64,000 nt of DNA from Rhodopseudomonas boonkerdii. Its GTDB lineage: Bacteria > Pseudomonadota > Alphaproteobacteria > Rhizobiales > Xanthobacteraceae. Positions 8,036 to 18,130 of the stretch are shown one piece after another. The stretch lies in assembly GCF_021184025.1 (NCBI RefSeq), contig NZ_CP036537.1, positions 2,542,001-2,606,000 of the forward strand, written 5' to 3'. The position numbers were made by a program, and so were the translations under genes. Under the pieces are notes generated by a model, which saw only the letters and a list, made by a program, of their open reading frames with translations, was not told where the DNA came from and made no database searches. Position 1 is the stretch's first letter. Each line of letters begins with the position of its first letter.

Positions 8036-9481
8036 ATGAACTTCATGAACGTCGATTACACGACCAAAATCCCGAACAACGTCAATCTGGCGGAAGACCG
8101 GCAGGTTTTGAAGGCGCTTGAGGGTTGGCACCCCGGGTACCTTGACTGGTGGAACGATATGGGACCCGAGGGCTTCCAGGAGTCGCTCGTATATCTCCGC
8201 ACAGCGATCAGCGTCGATCCCAAGGGGTGGGCAAAGTTCGACTATGTTCGGATGCCCGAATATCGCTGGGGTGTGCTGCTGGCCCCGCAGGACGAGCAGC
8301 GGCTTGTCAATTTCGGTCAGCACAAGGGCGAAAAGGCCTGGCAGGAGGTTCCCGGCGAGTATCGCGCGATGCTGCGGCGTCTGGTCGTGGTTCAGGGCGA
8401 TACCGAACCGGCATCCGTCGAACAGCAGCGCCATCTCGGCAAGACGGCGCCGTCTCTCTACGACATGCGTAACCTCTTCCAGGTCAACGTCGAGGAAGGC
8501 CGCCATCTCTGGGCAATGGTCTACCTCCTTCAGAAGTACTTTGGGCGTGACGGCCGCGAAGAGGCCGACGACCTGTTGCGCCGCCGCTCCGGGGACGAGG
8601 ATGCCCCCCGTATGCTCGGCGCCTTCAACGAGGCGACACCGGACTGGCTGTCCTTCTTCATGTTCACGTTCTTCACGGATCGCGACGGCAAGATGCAACT
8701 CGAAAGTCTTGCGCAATCCGGCTTTGACCCGCTGTCGCGCACCTGCCGCTTCATGCTCACCGAAGAGGCGCACCACATGTTCGTCGGCGAGACTGGCGTC
8801 AGCCGCGTCCTGCAGCGGACATGCGATGCGATGAAATCTGCAGGGATTGAGGATCCGAACGACATCGAGCGTATCAGGGCTCTGGGCGTGATTGATCTGC
8901 CGACCATGCAGAAAAAGATGAACCTTCACTACTCGCTGTCTCTCGATCTTTTCGGCTCGGAAGTTTCGACCAACGCTGCGAATTTCTACAATTCCGGCCT
9001 GAAAGGACGATTTCAGGAGACCAAGATCGACGACGATCACCGTCTGACGAACGACACATACAAGGTGCTCAAGCTCGTCAATGGACAGCCAACGCTTGTC
9101 GATGAACCCGCTTTGACCGCCCTCAATATGCGTCTGCGAGACGACTATACCGAGGACTGCGCGAAAGGAGTGGAGCGCTGGAACAAGGTGATCGAGAAGG
9201 CTGGCGTCAACTTCCGGCTGGAGCTGCCGCACACGGCGTTTCACCGCCAGATCGGCGAGTTTGCCAATGTCCATGCGACCCCGAAGGGCATTATATTGAA
9301 TGATGTCGACTGGAAGAATGTGCGGGACGATTATCTGCCTTCGACGGCGGATGGCGACTTCATCACTTCGCTCATGACGCCTGTCAGCGAGCCCGGCAAG
9401 TTCGCCAACTGGATTGCGCCGCCCAAAGTCGGCATCGACAACAAACCCGGCGATTTCGAATACGTCAAGATCGCAGCCTAA
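8036..9481 (+). CDS. boxB: BoxB, benzoyl-CoA 2,3-epoxidase oxygenase subunit
   Basis: This is the 481-residue di-iron oxygenase component that inserts one oxygen atom of O2 into benzoyl-CoA. The two ExxH iron-ligand motifs of the family are visible as VEEGRHLWAM and TEEAHHMFVG, with an acidic FFTDRDGK stretch between them supplying the expected aspartate. The length agrees with BoxB. It lies between boxC and boxA, 30 bp after boxC and 59 bp before the preferred boxA start, so the three genes form one transcription unit. Confidence 0.95.
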   Translation: MNFMNVDYTTKIPNNVNLAEDRQVLKALEGWHPGYLDWWNDMGPEGFQESLVYLRTAISVDPKGWAKFDYVRMPEYRWGVLLAPQDEQRLVNFGQHKGEKAWQEVPGEYRAMLRRLVVVQGDTEPASVEQQRHLGKTAPSLYDMRNLFQVNVEEGRHLWAMVYLLQKYFGRDGREEADDLLRRRSGDEDAPRMLGAFNEATPDWLSFFMFTFFTDRDGKMQLESLAQSGFDPLSRTCRFMLTEEAHHMFVGETGVSRVLQRTCDAMKSAGIEDPNDIERIRALGVIDLPTMQKKMNLHYSLSLDLFGSEVSTNAANFYNSGLKGRFQETKIDDDHRLTNDTYKVLKLVNGQPTLVDEPALTALNMRLRDDYTEDCAKGVERWNKVIEKAGVNFRLELPHTAFHRQIGEFANVHATPKGIILNDVDWKNVRDDYLPSTADGDFITSLMTPVSEPGKFANWIAPPKVGIDNKPGDFEYVKIAA

Positions 9482-9540
9482 AGCGCTACGCCTGCGGTCA
9501 TTCCTTGATCGCAGGCGACCGAATTGACGAGAGCATCGAG

Positions 9541-10737
9541 ATGACCATTGCCGTTATCAAGCAGCACCTGATCGATCCGGAAATCTGCATCCGTTGCAAC
9601 ACGTGCGAGGAGACCTGTCCGGTGGACGCGGTCACCCACGATGGCAACAATTACGTTGTCGATGCGACAATCTGTAATCACTGCATGGATTGCATCTCTC
9701 CATGTCCGACGGGATCGATCGATAACTGGCGAGTGGTGACGAAGACTTACTCTTTGGAAGAGCAGTTTTCCTGGGAGGAGCTTCCCGCGCAGGAGGAGAT
9801 TGCCGCTGATGCGGGTAGCTCTCATGCCGTGGAAGCACTTGAGGATGAGGTAAGCGCCTTGCTCGACGAGGCGCGCAAGGGGCTCGGCGGCAGACCCGTA
9901 GCACCGCGCTCCGCGAGCAAGCCGACAGTGAATCTGTACAACCGTGTAAAGCCCGCAACAGCGACCGTGACCGGAAACTTCCGGCTGACCGACGAGGGCG
10001 CGTCGTCCGACGTTCGGCATATCATTCTCGACTTCGGCCAGTTGCCGTTTCCCGTTCTCGAAGGCCAGAGCATTGGCGTTGTGGTTCCCGGGCATGGTTC
10101 GGACGGCAAGCCCCATGTCGCGCGGCTTTACTCGGTTGCCTCGCCGCGAGGCGGCGAGAAGCCGAATGCCAATAACCTCGCGCTCACCGTAAAGCGGGAA
10201 AACGGTGGCCTCTGTTCGAATTACCTATGCGACTTGCCGCGCGGTGCGAAGGTCGAAGTCACCGGCCCGTTCGGTGCAACGTTCCTGATGCCGGATGATC
10301 CCGCAGCGAACATCATCATGGTCTGTACCGGTACGGGCTCGGCGCCGTTTCGGGGATTTACGGAGCGTCGTCGCCGGGCGATGCCGAACGCTTCCGGAAA
10401 GCTGATGTTGTTCTTTGGCGCGCGCCGCCCGGAGGAATTGCCGTATTTCGGTCCTTTGCAACGCGTTCCGGCATCGCTGCTGACCCAACACCTCTGCTAT
10501 TCGCGCGTACCGGGACAACAGCGCACTTATGTGCAGGACGGCATACGTGGGCAGCGAATGCCAGTGGCTGATCTGCTGCGATCGGACGCAACGCATGTCT
10601 ACCTATGCGGTCTCAAAGGAATGGAAACGGGCGTCGAGGAGGCGCTTGCAGAGGCTTGCACAGATATCGGTCTCGATTGGAGCAGTCTCAAGCAACAGAT
10701 GCGCGAAGCCGGGCGATATCATGTGGAGACCTATTGA
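9541..10737 (+). CDS. boxA: BoxA, benzoyl-CoA 2,3-epoxidase reductase subunit
   Basis: This 398-residue iron-sulfur flavoprotein passes electrons from NADPH to BoxB. The N-terminus holds two 4Fe-4S motifs, CIRCNTCEETCP and CNHCMDCISPCP. After a variable linker comes a ferredoxin-NADP reductase-like module with RLYSVASPR (FAD) and CTGTGSAPFRGF (NADPH), ending in YHVETY. The ATG at 9541 is preferred over an in-frame TTG at 9505, because it starts directly before the first cluster as in other BoxA proteins. A short cysteine-rich frame begins at the last base of its stop codon. Confidence 0.93.
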   Translation: MTIAVIKQHLIDPEICIRCNTCEETCPVDAVTHDGNNYVVDATICNHCMDCISPCPTGSIDNWRVVTKTYSLEEQFSWEELPAQEEIAADAGSSHAVEALEDEVSALLDEARKGLGGRPVAPRSASKPTVNLYNRVKPATATVTGNFRLTDEGASSDVRHIILDFGQLPFPVLEGQSIGVVVPGHGSDGKPHVARLYSVASPRGGEKPNANNLALTVKRENGGLCSNYLCDLPRGAKVEVTGPFGATFLMPDDPAANIIMVCTGTGSAPFRGFTERRRRAMPNASGKLMLFFGARRPEELPYFGPLQRVPASLLTQHLCYSRVPGQQRTYVQDGIRGQRMPVADLLRSDATHVYLCGLKGMETGVEEALAEACTDIGLDWSSLKQQMREAGRYHVETY

Positions 10738-10946
10738 TGTGTGCGTCAGCTACATCCGCTGATCGATCTGCCTGCGGCGTGTGCGCATTGAAGTCGTGCG
10801 TGAGGTCGCGCGGTCCCGCAGATGCTTCGGATGGCCGCACGGCCGAAAGTTTGGTTGCACATTTACGTCAAGCGAAAGTGGCAGGTCGGCCTCGGAGCAC
10901 ATGCCGATCAGAAAGCGCGACCGGTGAGTTGGCACCTACCGTCTGA
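10737..10946 (+). CDS. Possible short Cys-containing ORF overlapping the boxA stop
   Basis: This 69-codon frame has an ATG that overlaps the last base of the boxA TGA, an arrangement typical of translational coupling. The product would be a small protein with CGVCALKSC near its N-terminus, otherwise Ser/Arg/Ala-rich and unrecognised. It may be a real small metal-binding protein, the remnant of a gene truncated at the edge of the box block, or chance. There is no independent Shine-Dalgarno. Confidence 0.3.
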   Translation: MCASATSADRSACGVCALKSCVRSRGPADASDGRTAESLVAHLRQAKVAGRPRSTCRSESATGELAPTV

Positions 10947-11048
10947 CTTGACCTCACTCATTCGTAGTCAGTCCGGCAACGGCAGAACTACACTAGATGC
11001 ACTTGCAAGTGAGTTGCAATAAGGTTCGTTTTCGGCCATCTTGCTGAT
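10738..11048. other. 311-bp region between boxA and mntH
   Basis: Apart from the short frame coupled to boxA and the candidate metal-responsive operator at 11000-11019, nothing else is recognised. No strong T-tailed hairpin follows boxA. This stretch is where the catabolic block meets the chromosomal genes, and could be the edge of an acquired segment. Confidence 0.5.
11000..11019. promoter_or_regulatory. Candidate Mur/Fur-type operator of mntH
   Basis: A perfect 12-bp palindrome CACTTGCAAGTG (11000-11011) overlaps a pair of TTGCAA hexamers (11003-11008 and 11014-11019) separated by 5 bp. It lies 30 bp before the mntH start. TTGCAA-rich dyads are the kind of site bound by the manganese-responsive Fur homologue Mur in rhizobia, and mntH is a classic target. 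Binding itself is inferred. Confidence 0.5.
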
Positions 11049-12434
11049 ATGGATGCCAAATCGCCTGTTATTGCTCCCGAGCCCCTGAGTTCCACACCGT
11101 CCGCTCCTGTTGTCGATCTGCCAGGTTGGCGGACGAGCGGAGGCGATCCGTCGCTGCTAGGGATGTTCGGCTCGGTGAAGACGGTCAAATCCGGCTCTTT
11201 CTGGCGCAAATTGCTTGCCTTTCTCGGCCCGGGATATCTCGTCGCCGTCGGCTATATGGATCCCGGTAATTGGGCGACGTCGCTCGCCGGCGGCTCCAAA
11301 TTCGGCTACGCGCTACTGACCGTGGCGCTGGTCTCCAATCTGATGGCTATCGTGCTGCAGTCGCTGTGCGCGCGGCTCGGCGTCGGCGCGGGCAGGGATC
11401 TCGCCCAGGCCTGCCGCGACAGCTATTCGCAACCCGTAGCCTTGCTGCTCTGGCTGTCGGCCGAGGTTGCGATCACTGCCACCGATCTTGCCGAGGTCAT
11501 CGGCACCGCCATTGGCCTCAATCTCCTGTTCGGCATTCCGCTCGAGATCGGCGTCATCATCACCGCCCTCGATGTATTTCTCATTCTCGCGCTACAGGCG
11601 TTCGGCTTCCGCTGGATCGAGGCCTTTGTGGTGGCGCTGCTCGGGGTCATCGCCGCGTGTTTTGCCATTCAGATCGCCATGGCCGATCCCGATTGGGGAC
11701 AGGTGATCCGTGGCTTTGCGCCGACCACGGAGATCGTCGCCAACAAGGAAATGCTGTTTCTCGCGCTCGGTATTCTGGGCGCGACCGTGATGCCGCATAA
11801 TCTTTATCTGCATTCCGGCCTGGTGCAGACGCGCGGTTATGGCTCCAGCGTCGAGGAACGCAAGGAGGCGATCAAGCTCTCGACCTGGGACTCCACCATC
11901 GCGCTGTGCCTCGCGCTGACGATCAATGCGTCCATCTTGATCCTTGCGGCGGCGACCTTCCACAAATCCGGCCAGACCGACGTGGCCGAGCTGGATCAGG
12001 CCCACGCCTTTCTTGCGCCGCTGCTCGGTTCCAGCCTCGCGCCGACCTTGTTTGCGATCGCGTTGTTGTGCTGCGGCCTGAACTCGACCATCACGGCCAC
12101 GTTGTCGGGCCAGATCGTGATGGAGGGCTTCCTGCGTCTACGCATGCCACCCTGGCTGCGCCGCATGATCACCCGCATGATCGCCATCGTGCCGGCGGTA
12201 GCGGTGACGATCTGGTATGGCGAGAAGGGGACGGGGCAGCTACTGATCCTCAGCCAGGTGGTGCTGAGCCTGCAGTTGCCGTTCGCCGTGGTGCCGCTGG
12301 TGATGTTCACCGCAAGCAAGCGCAAGATGGGCCCGTTCGTGGCACCGCGCTGGGTCACGACGCTGGCGGTCATCACGGCGGTGGTGATCATCGCGCTGAA
12401 TGTGAAGCTGGTGGTGGACTTCTTTTTTTCGTAG
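11049..12434 (+). CDS. mntH: Nramp-family divalent metal (Mn2+) transporter MntH
   Basis: This is a 461-residue proton-coupled metal importer with about 11 hydrophobic segments. The family metal-binding motifs are present: MDPGNWATS in the first helix and MPHNLYLHS in the sixth. A 70-residue hydrophilic N-terminus precedes the first helix. It stands alone: a palindromic repeat follows its stop, and bpt is convergent beyond that. Manganese is the likely main substrate, with iron possible. The ATG at 11049 has only a weak ribosome-binding site. Confidence 0.93.
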   Translation: MDAKSPVIAPEPLSSTPSAPVVDLPGWRTSGGDPSLLGMFGSVKTVKSGSFWRKLLAFLGPGYLVAVGYMDPGNWATSLAGGSKFGYALLTVALVSNLMAIVLQSLCARLGVGAGRDLAQACRDSYSQPVALLLWLSAEVAITATDLAEVIGTAIGLNLLFGIPLEIGVIITALDVFLILALQAFGFRWIEAFVVALLGVIAACFAIQIAMADPDWGQVIRGFAPTTEIVANKEMLFLALGILGATVMPHNLYLHSGLVQTRGYGSSVEERKEAIKLSTWDSTIALCLALTINASILILAAATFHKSGQTDVAELDQAHAFLAPLLGSSLAPTLFAIALLCCGLNSTITATLSGQIVMEGFLRLRMPPWLRRMITRMIAIVPAVAVTIWYGEKGTGQLLILSQVVLSLQLPFAVVPLVMFTASKRKMGPFVAPRWVTTLAVITAVVIIALNVKLVVDFFFS

Positions 12435-12436
12435 TT

Positions 12437-12544
12437 CGTAGGATGGGTAGAGCGCAGGCGCAAAGCGCCGGAGCGAAGCCCATCGGCCAAGCCTGCTGAA
12501 ATCGGCGGACAACATGGGTTTCGCTACGCTCTACCCATCCTACG
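12437..12544. repeat. Intergenic palindromic repeat, copy 1 (CGTAGGATGGGTAG family)
   Basis: This 108-bp element is bounded by CGTAGGATGGGTAG and its inverse CTACCCATCCTACG, and includes complementary internal stretches (AGCGAAGCCCAT against ATGGGTTTCGCT). It can fold into one long hairpin. It sits exactly between the convergent mntH and bpt genes and could end transcription of both. A second copy lies at 39008-39112. Confidence 0.85.
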
Positions 12545-12552
12545 GCTGCGAG

Positions 12553-13329
12553 CTACTCCTCCGGCTCGCCAAACATCTCACCGTTTTCATCCACCCGCAG
12601 CCAGCCGGACGGGGCCAGCCGCTGTTGCGGCAAATATCGCCCCTTGTAATCCATTTTCTTGGATCCCTCGATCCAGTAGCCGAGATAGACATAGGGCAGG
12701 CCCATCTTCTTGGCACGGTCGATGTGATCGAGGATCATATAGGTCCCGAGCGAACGGCTTTCCTCGCCGGGCTCGAAGAACGAATAGACCATCGACAGTC
12801 CGTCGCTCAGCACATCCGTGAGCGCCACCGCGAGCAGGTCCTCGCCGCGGCCGGTGATGCCGCTGTCGGGGCCGCGACGGCGATATTCGATGATGCGGGT
12901 TTCCACATGGGAGTCTTCCACCATCATCGCATAATCGAGCACGGTCATGTCCGCCATGCCGCCTAGGCGATGGCGCTGGTCGAGATAGGCGCGGAACACC
13001 GAATACTGTTCGGAGGTCGGCACCGCACTGCGCTGTTCGCCGATTACGTCGGCATTGCGCGCCTGCACCTTGCGGAAGTTTCGCGACGGCCGGAATTCAT
13101 TGGCGACAACCCGCACCGACACGCAGGCACGGCACTGGTCGCAGGCCGGTCGGTACGCGATCGACTGGCTGCGGCGGAAGCCGCCATGGGTCAGGAGGTC
13201 GTTCAGATCGCCGGCCTTGTCGCCCACCAGGTGTGTGAACACCTTGCGCTCCTGTCGACCCGGCAGATACGGGCATGGCGACGGCGCCGTCAGATAGAAT
13301 TGCGGGGTGTCGCGGGAGTGCTGGGTCAA
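12553..13329 (-). CDS. bpt: Aspartate/glutamate leucyltransferase (arginyltransferase family)
   Basis: This is a 258-residue aminoacyl-tRNA-protein transferase that would attach leucine to N-terminal Asp or Glu of proteins and so feed the N-degron pathway. Family features are [16 protein letters not shown] at the N-terminus, the CDQCRACVS cysteine cluster, and YRRRGPDSG. The start is taken as the TTG at 13329, because related proteins begin just before [11 protein letters not shown]. An upstream TTG at 13353 would add eight residues. It ends 9 bp from the palindromic repeat and is convergent with mntH. Confidence 0.88.
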   Translation of the reverse strand: MTQHSRDTPQFYLTAPSPCPYLPGRQERKVFTHLVGDKAGDLNDLLTHGGFRRSQSIAYRPACDQCRACVSVRVVANEFRPSRNFRKVQARNADVIGEQRSAVPTSEQYSVFRAYLDQRHRLGGMADMTVLDYAMMVEDSHVETRIIEYRRRGPDSGITGRGEDLLAVALTDVLSDGLSMVYSFFEPGEESRSLGTYMILDHIDRAKKMGLPYVYLGYWIEGSKKMDYKGRYLPQQRLAPSGWLRVDENGEMFGEPEE

Positions 13330-13427
13330 GGCGGCGGTCGGGCTCCGAAACAACTTCTCACAGCATTGCGCCGACCGGGCTAACGGTCAATGAATTTGCC
13401 CATCAGCCCGCTTGATCGCGGCCGAAT

Positions 13428-13982
13428 TCAGCTGGCGTAGCCGACCTGCGCCCGGGCCACGGACGCGTTCACCACCACGGTTCCCAGCACGAGGTCATGC
13501 AGCAGCTGCCGGCGGCCATTAAGCAGGCCGACGATCAGTACCAGCGGTGTCAGCAGCGACACCGAAGCCCAGAACAGTACCGCATGGGCGCAGCCGAGTA
13601 CGAAATAGCCCGGGGTACCTGAGAAGGTGCGCAGCTGCAGGTCCATCATCCGCATGCCCCAGGTGGCGGAATGCGGTCCGCCCAGCGACATGCCGTAATA
13701 TACGATCGGCCAGATCACCGTGGCCGGAGAGATCAGCCAGAACAGACCCCAGCCGATGCCGAAGGTAATAAGGCCGAATACCGAGATGAAAATCACGGCA
13801 AGGATAATCGGAATCGAGATCACCACGACATCGACCAGAAAAGCGACGATGCGCCGCGCCAGCACGCCGTGGAACAGTTCAGGCTGGGCGTAGGGATCGA
13901 AAGCATGGCTGCGCGGCGGCGTGCCATTGCTGCGCCAGGTGTCACCTTGCGTGCTGCCGTAACGCGGACCGGTGTCGGACAT
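13428..13982 (-). CDS. RDD-family membrane protein
   Basis: This 184-residue protein has about four hydrophobic segments and the RDD signature near residue 40 (LARRIVAFLVDVVVIS), in which Arg and Asp lie in the first helix. The N-terminus is hydrophilic. The role of RDD proteins is not well defined, though some are implicated in ion or metabolite transport. The same arrangement upstream of bpt occurs in relatives, as far as I recall. An inverted repeat separates it from hemB. Confidence 0.8.
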   Translation of the reverse strand: MSDTGPRYGSTQGDTWRSNGTPPRSHAFDPYAQPELFHGVLARRIVAFLVDVVVISIPIILAVIFISVFGLITFGIGWGLFWLISPATVIWPIVYYGMSLGGPHSATWGMRMMDLQLRTFSGTPGYFVLGCAHAVLFWASVSLLTPLVLIVGLLNGRRQLLHDLVLGTVVVNASVARAQVGYAS

Positions 13983-14064
13983 GGATGCATTCCTCCATTG
14001 GCATCTTCACGGACGATCACATGGAGATGATCGAGGGAAGGGACAAGGGCGGCAATTTATACCT

Positions 14065-14157
14065 CGTCATTGCGAGGAGCCCGGAAGGCGACGAAGCAAT
14101 CCAGAAGCCCGCGAAGGAAGACTGCATTGCTTCGTCGCTGCGCTACTCGCAATGACG
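14065..14157. repeat. Intergenic palindromic repeat (CGTCATTGCGAG family)
   Basis: The outer arms CGTCATTGCGAG and CTCGCAATGACG are perfect 12-bp inverses. Inner arms GACGAAGCAAT and ATTGCTTCGTC continue the hairpin. It sits between the hemB 3' end and the RDD gene, both on the minus strand, so it may terminate hemB transcription. This type of element is common in Bradyrhizobium-group genomes. Confidence 0.85.
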
Positions 14158-14167
14158 ATGGCGACCA

Positions 14168-15382
<1,215 letters not shown>

Positions 15383-15501
15383 TCACAAAAGCCCCATGAA
15401 TCGCCCGAGCGCCTTGTTCCATCTCGAGATCCCGGCCGTCCGGCAGGGGGCCGCCCTTGGCTGACCAGACGCCACGCGACGCCGCCGCGCGCGATCATGC
15501 C

Positions 15502-15921
15502 ATGTCGGTGGCCGCGATCTCGTCCGAGCGGATCGAGAGCGACGAAAATGTCTGGACACGCCGCCTGGTGTTGTTCCTGCGGATCATGGCCATCGTCTCC
15601 ATGTTGCAGGGCCTCTATCACTGGGCTCAGGTGACCGGCTTTGTGGGCACCGAGGACGAGGCTTTCGAGGCCCAGTCCATGGCATGGCAGTCCGCCACCA
15701 TCTACTTCGCCGTCATCGAGCTGGTCAGTGCCGTCGGCCTTTGGCTGGCGACCCCGTGGGGAGCGGTGGTCTGGCTCACCACCGTGGTGTCCATGGCGGT
15801 GATCGAGCTGATGTTTCCGACCATCTATGGGGGCAATCTCATCGTGGTCGGCCTACAGGCTGCGTTTCTTGCAGCCTATCTTGTGCTGGCATGGATGGCG
15901 GCAAAGGAACGGCCGCCATAG
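15502..15921 (+). CDS. DUF6163-like small membrane protein
   Basis: This protein of about 139 residues has four hydrophobic segments and matches what I recall as DUF6163, found in Rhizobiales. Function is unknown. An in-frame TTG at 15457 would give 154 residues; the ATG at 15502 is tentative. The gene is divergent from hemB, with a 227-bp gap between the hemB start and the upstream TTG. Confidence 0.65.
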   Translation: MSVAAISSERIESDENVWTRRLVLFLRIMAIVSMLQGLYHWAQVTGFVGTEDEAFEAQSMAWQSATIYFAVIELVSAVGLWLATPWGAVVWLTTVVSMAVIELMFPTIYGGNLIVVGLQAAFLAAYLVLAWMAAKERPP

Positions 15922-15925
15922 ACTT

Positions 15926-15976
15926 CTGTCGTTCCGGGTTCGCCCGCGCAACGAGCGCGGTCGCCCGGAATGACAG
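15926..15976. repeat. Short intergenic inverted repeat (CTGTCGTTCCGGG family)
   Basis: The arms CTGTCGTTCCGGG (15926-15938) and CCCGGAATGACAG (15964-15976) pair with one G-T wobble, and a second stem (CCCGCGC...GCGCGG) lies inside. It begins 5 bp after the DUF6163-like stop codon and could serve as its terminator. Confidence 0.75.
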
Positions 15977-16033
15977 CTAAGGCGAAGCAGAGACCGCACG
16001 GAAAAGAACGGTCCGCATCAAAGGGAGAAACCA

Positions 16034-17599
16034 GTGAGCCATCTTCGTTCCGGCGGGACCGTCGGGAGCCTTCTCATCAGCGCCATCGCCCGTTATGCCG
16101 ATCAGCCTGCCATTGCGGACGGCACCTCGCGCTGGACCTATCGCGAATATGGCGATGTGGTCGCGCGCTTTATCGGCCTGTTTCGTAGCCTTGGCCTGAC
16201 CAAAAAGAGCGGCCTGTCCGTGCTGTCCGGCAACCGCGCCGAGACCTGGGCCGCCATTTCCGCCGCCGCCATCATGGGCATCCGCTATACGCCGCTGCAT
16301 CCGATGGCAGCCGAGGACGACCACGCTTTCATCGTCGAGGATGCCGAGATCGATGTACTGATCGTCGAAGGCGGCAAATTCGCCGAACGCGGCAAGGCGC
16401 TGAAGGCGCGCGTGCCCAGCCTCAAGCATCTCTATTCCTTCGGCGCCGTGGATGACGTGCGCGATCTCCTCAAGGAGCTGCCCGCCATCCAGCCTGAGCC
16501 GCTGGTCGACGATAGCCATGTCGATGACATCTGCTGGCTCTCTTATACCGGCGGCACCACCGGCCGCTCCAAGGGCGTAATGAATCCGCATCGCGTGGTC
16601 GTCGCCATGTGCCTTGCGATCGTCGCCGACTGGGATTGGCCGCGGGACATCCGCTATCTCGCCGCCACGCCGATCAGCCACGCTGCAGGGATCACTATTT
16701 TCCCGGTGATGCTGCGCGGCGGCTTCACCCGCCTCGTGCAGGGCTTTGACGCCGAGACCTATCTACGCGTGGTGCATGAAGAGAAGATCACCGCGACTTT
16801 CCTCGTCCCCACGCTGATCTACGCCTTGATCGATGCGGAGGAGCTGCGCAAAAAATACGATACGTCGTCACTCGATATGATTGTCTATGGCGCTGCGCCG
16901 ATGTCGCCGGATCGCCTGCGCGAGGGCGTGCGCATTTTCGGCAATGTGTTCGTGCAGCTTTATGGCCAGACCGAAGCGCCGCAGATCATTACGACGATGC
17001 GCAAGATCGATCACGACGACAGCAAGCCCGGCCGGCTCGGCTCCTGCGGCCGCGCCAACCCGATGGTGGAAGTGAAGCTGCTCGACAGCGAGCTCAACGA
17101 AGTTGCGACAGGGGAGCCTGGAGAAATCTGTGTGCGCGGCTCGCTGGTGATGGATGGTTACTGGAAGCGTCCCGACGCGACCGAGGAAGTCTTCCGCGGC
17201 GGCTGGCTGCATACCGGCGACGTCGCGATAAAGGACGCTGACGGTTTCTTCTATATCGTTGATCGCACCAAGGACATGATCATCTCCGGCGGCTTCAATA
17301 TCTATCCTCGTGAGGTAGAGGACGCGCTGATGGCGCATCATGCTGTTGCCTCCGCGGCCGTGATTGGCATCCCCGATCCGAAATGGGGCGAGGCAGTGAA
17401 GGCCTTCGTCGTACTTAAGAACGGTGCCAATAATTCCGCCGAGGAATTGCAGGCGCATGTGAAGGACAAACGCGGCGCACCGTGGTCGCCAAAGAGCATC
17501 GACTTCGTCGCGGAAATTCCAGTGACAGGCCTCGGCAAGATCGATCGCAAGGCCCTGCGCGCGCCTTATTGGGAAGGCCGGGCGAGGGGCGTGGCGTAA
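16034..17599 (+). CDS. AMP-forming acyl-CoA synthetase
   Basis: This 521-residue member of the acyl-adenylate superfamily has YTGGTTGRSKGV (residues near 172-183), YGQTEAPQI, HTGDVAIKD and a C-terminal PVTGLGKIDRK with the catalytic lysine. It would activate a carboxylic acid (fatty or aromatic) to its CoA ester; the substrate cannot be read from the sequence. The start is GTG at 16034, behind AAGGGAGAAA (16021-16030). It stands alone between repeat elements. Confidence 0.88.
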   Translation: MSHLRSGGTVGSLLISAIARYADQPAIADGTSRWTYREYGDVVARFIGLFRSLGLTKKSGLSVLSGNRAETWAAISAAAIMGIRYTPLHPMAAEDDHAFIVEDAEIDVLIVEGGKFAERGKALKARVPSLKHLYSFGAVDDVRDLLKELPAIQPEPLVDDSHVDDICWLSYTGGTTGRSKGVMNPHRVVVAMCLAIVADWDWPRDIRYLAATPISHAAGITIFPVMLRGGFTRLVQGFDAETYLRVVHEEKITATFLVPTLIYALIDAEELRKKYDTSSLDMIVYGAAPMSPDRLREGVRIFGNVFVQLYGQTEAPQIITTMRKIDHDDSKPGRLGSCGRANPMVEVKLLDSELNEVATGEPGEICVRGSLVMDGYWKRPDATEEVFRGGWLHTGDVAIKDADGFFYIVDRTKDMIISGGFNIYPREVEDALMAHHAVASAAVIGIPDPKWGEAVKAFVVLKNGANNSAEELQAHVKDKRGAPWSPKSIDFVAEIPVTGLGKIDRKALRAPYWEGRARGVA

Positions 17600-17920
17600 G
17601 TTCTCGCGCGGATAGTGTTCGGCCTGCATGGTTCGAGACGCCCGCTTCGCGGGCTCCTCACCATGAGGGTCTTCTACGGCGCGCGCCCTATACGCTTCCC
17701 TCATCCTGAGGAGCGGCCCTTTTCGGCCGCGTCTCGAAGGATGGCCGCAAGCTGCCTTTGACAAGGAGAGCGGCTGGTGGCCCAAATCCTTCAAACTCTC
17801 AGAAATTTACTCCCATTAACCCCGGTAAGGTCTCGGTCACCCTAACGGGCCGGTGAGGAATCTTACCCCAATCTTTCGCATTTGAACGATCCTGTCCCGC
17901 ATCAGCACAGGAGCGCGAAC
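17600..17920. other. 321-bp region after the acyl-CoA synthetase gene
   Basis: The first half is filled by the GGTTCGAGACG palindromic repeat (17621-17746). The rest, about 170 bp, shows no clear gene. It ends in an AGGAG ribosome-binding site (17909-17913) for the small frame at 17921. Confidence 0.6.
17621..17746. repeat. Intergenic palindromic repeat (GGTTCGAGACG family)
   Basis: The outer arms GGTTCGAGACG and CGTCTCGAAGGATGG are inverted. Inner hairpins CCCGCTTCGCGGG, CCTCA...TGAGG and GCGGCC...GGCCGC complete a multi-stem structure. The 'TCATCCTGAGGAGC' core is a familiar dispersed repeat in Bradyrhizobium-group genomes. Confidence 0.8.
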
Positions 17921-18061
17921 ATGATGGCAACATCATCGCTTCAGCGTGAATCAAAACCTGTAAAAAGCGCTGTTTTTGTAGACTTAATCGACGATTCACT
18001 CTCGCAAATTCATGATCTCTTTATTGTCTTTTTTAGGCGCTTCTTCAAAGCCACCGCTTAA
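17921..18061 (+). CDS. Possible 46-residue small protein upstream of ldtR
   Basis: A 47-codon frame starts with ATGATG, 7 nt after a strong AGGAG, and ends 69 bp before the ldtR start. The N-terminal half is polar, while the C-terminal half is hydrophobic and basic (DLFIVFFRRFFKATA), as in small membrane-associated peptides. Codon use is more A/T-rich than in neighbouring genes. The strong ribosome-binding site supports translation; conservation is unknown, and it could be a leader peptide. Confidence 0.4.
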   Translation: MMATSSLQRESKPVKSAVFVDLIDDSLSQIHDLFIVFFRRFFKATA

Positions 18062-18130
18062 GTTGGACCTATCAGGCGGGACACAAGTTTCGTCGAATAA
18101 GTCGATAAAAACGACAGCAGGGGTAGTGTC

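Noticed and set aside
7646..9274. 542-codon minus-strand frame across boxC and boxB
   Set aside because: It is opposite well-identified box genes with intact motifs; its translation has no recognisable domain.
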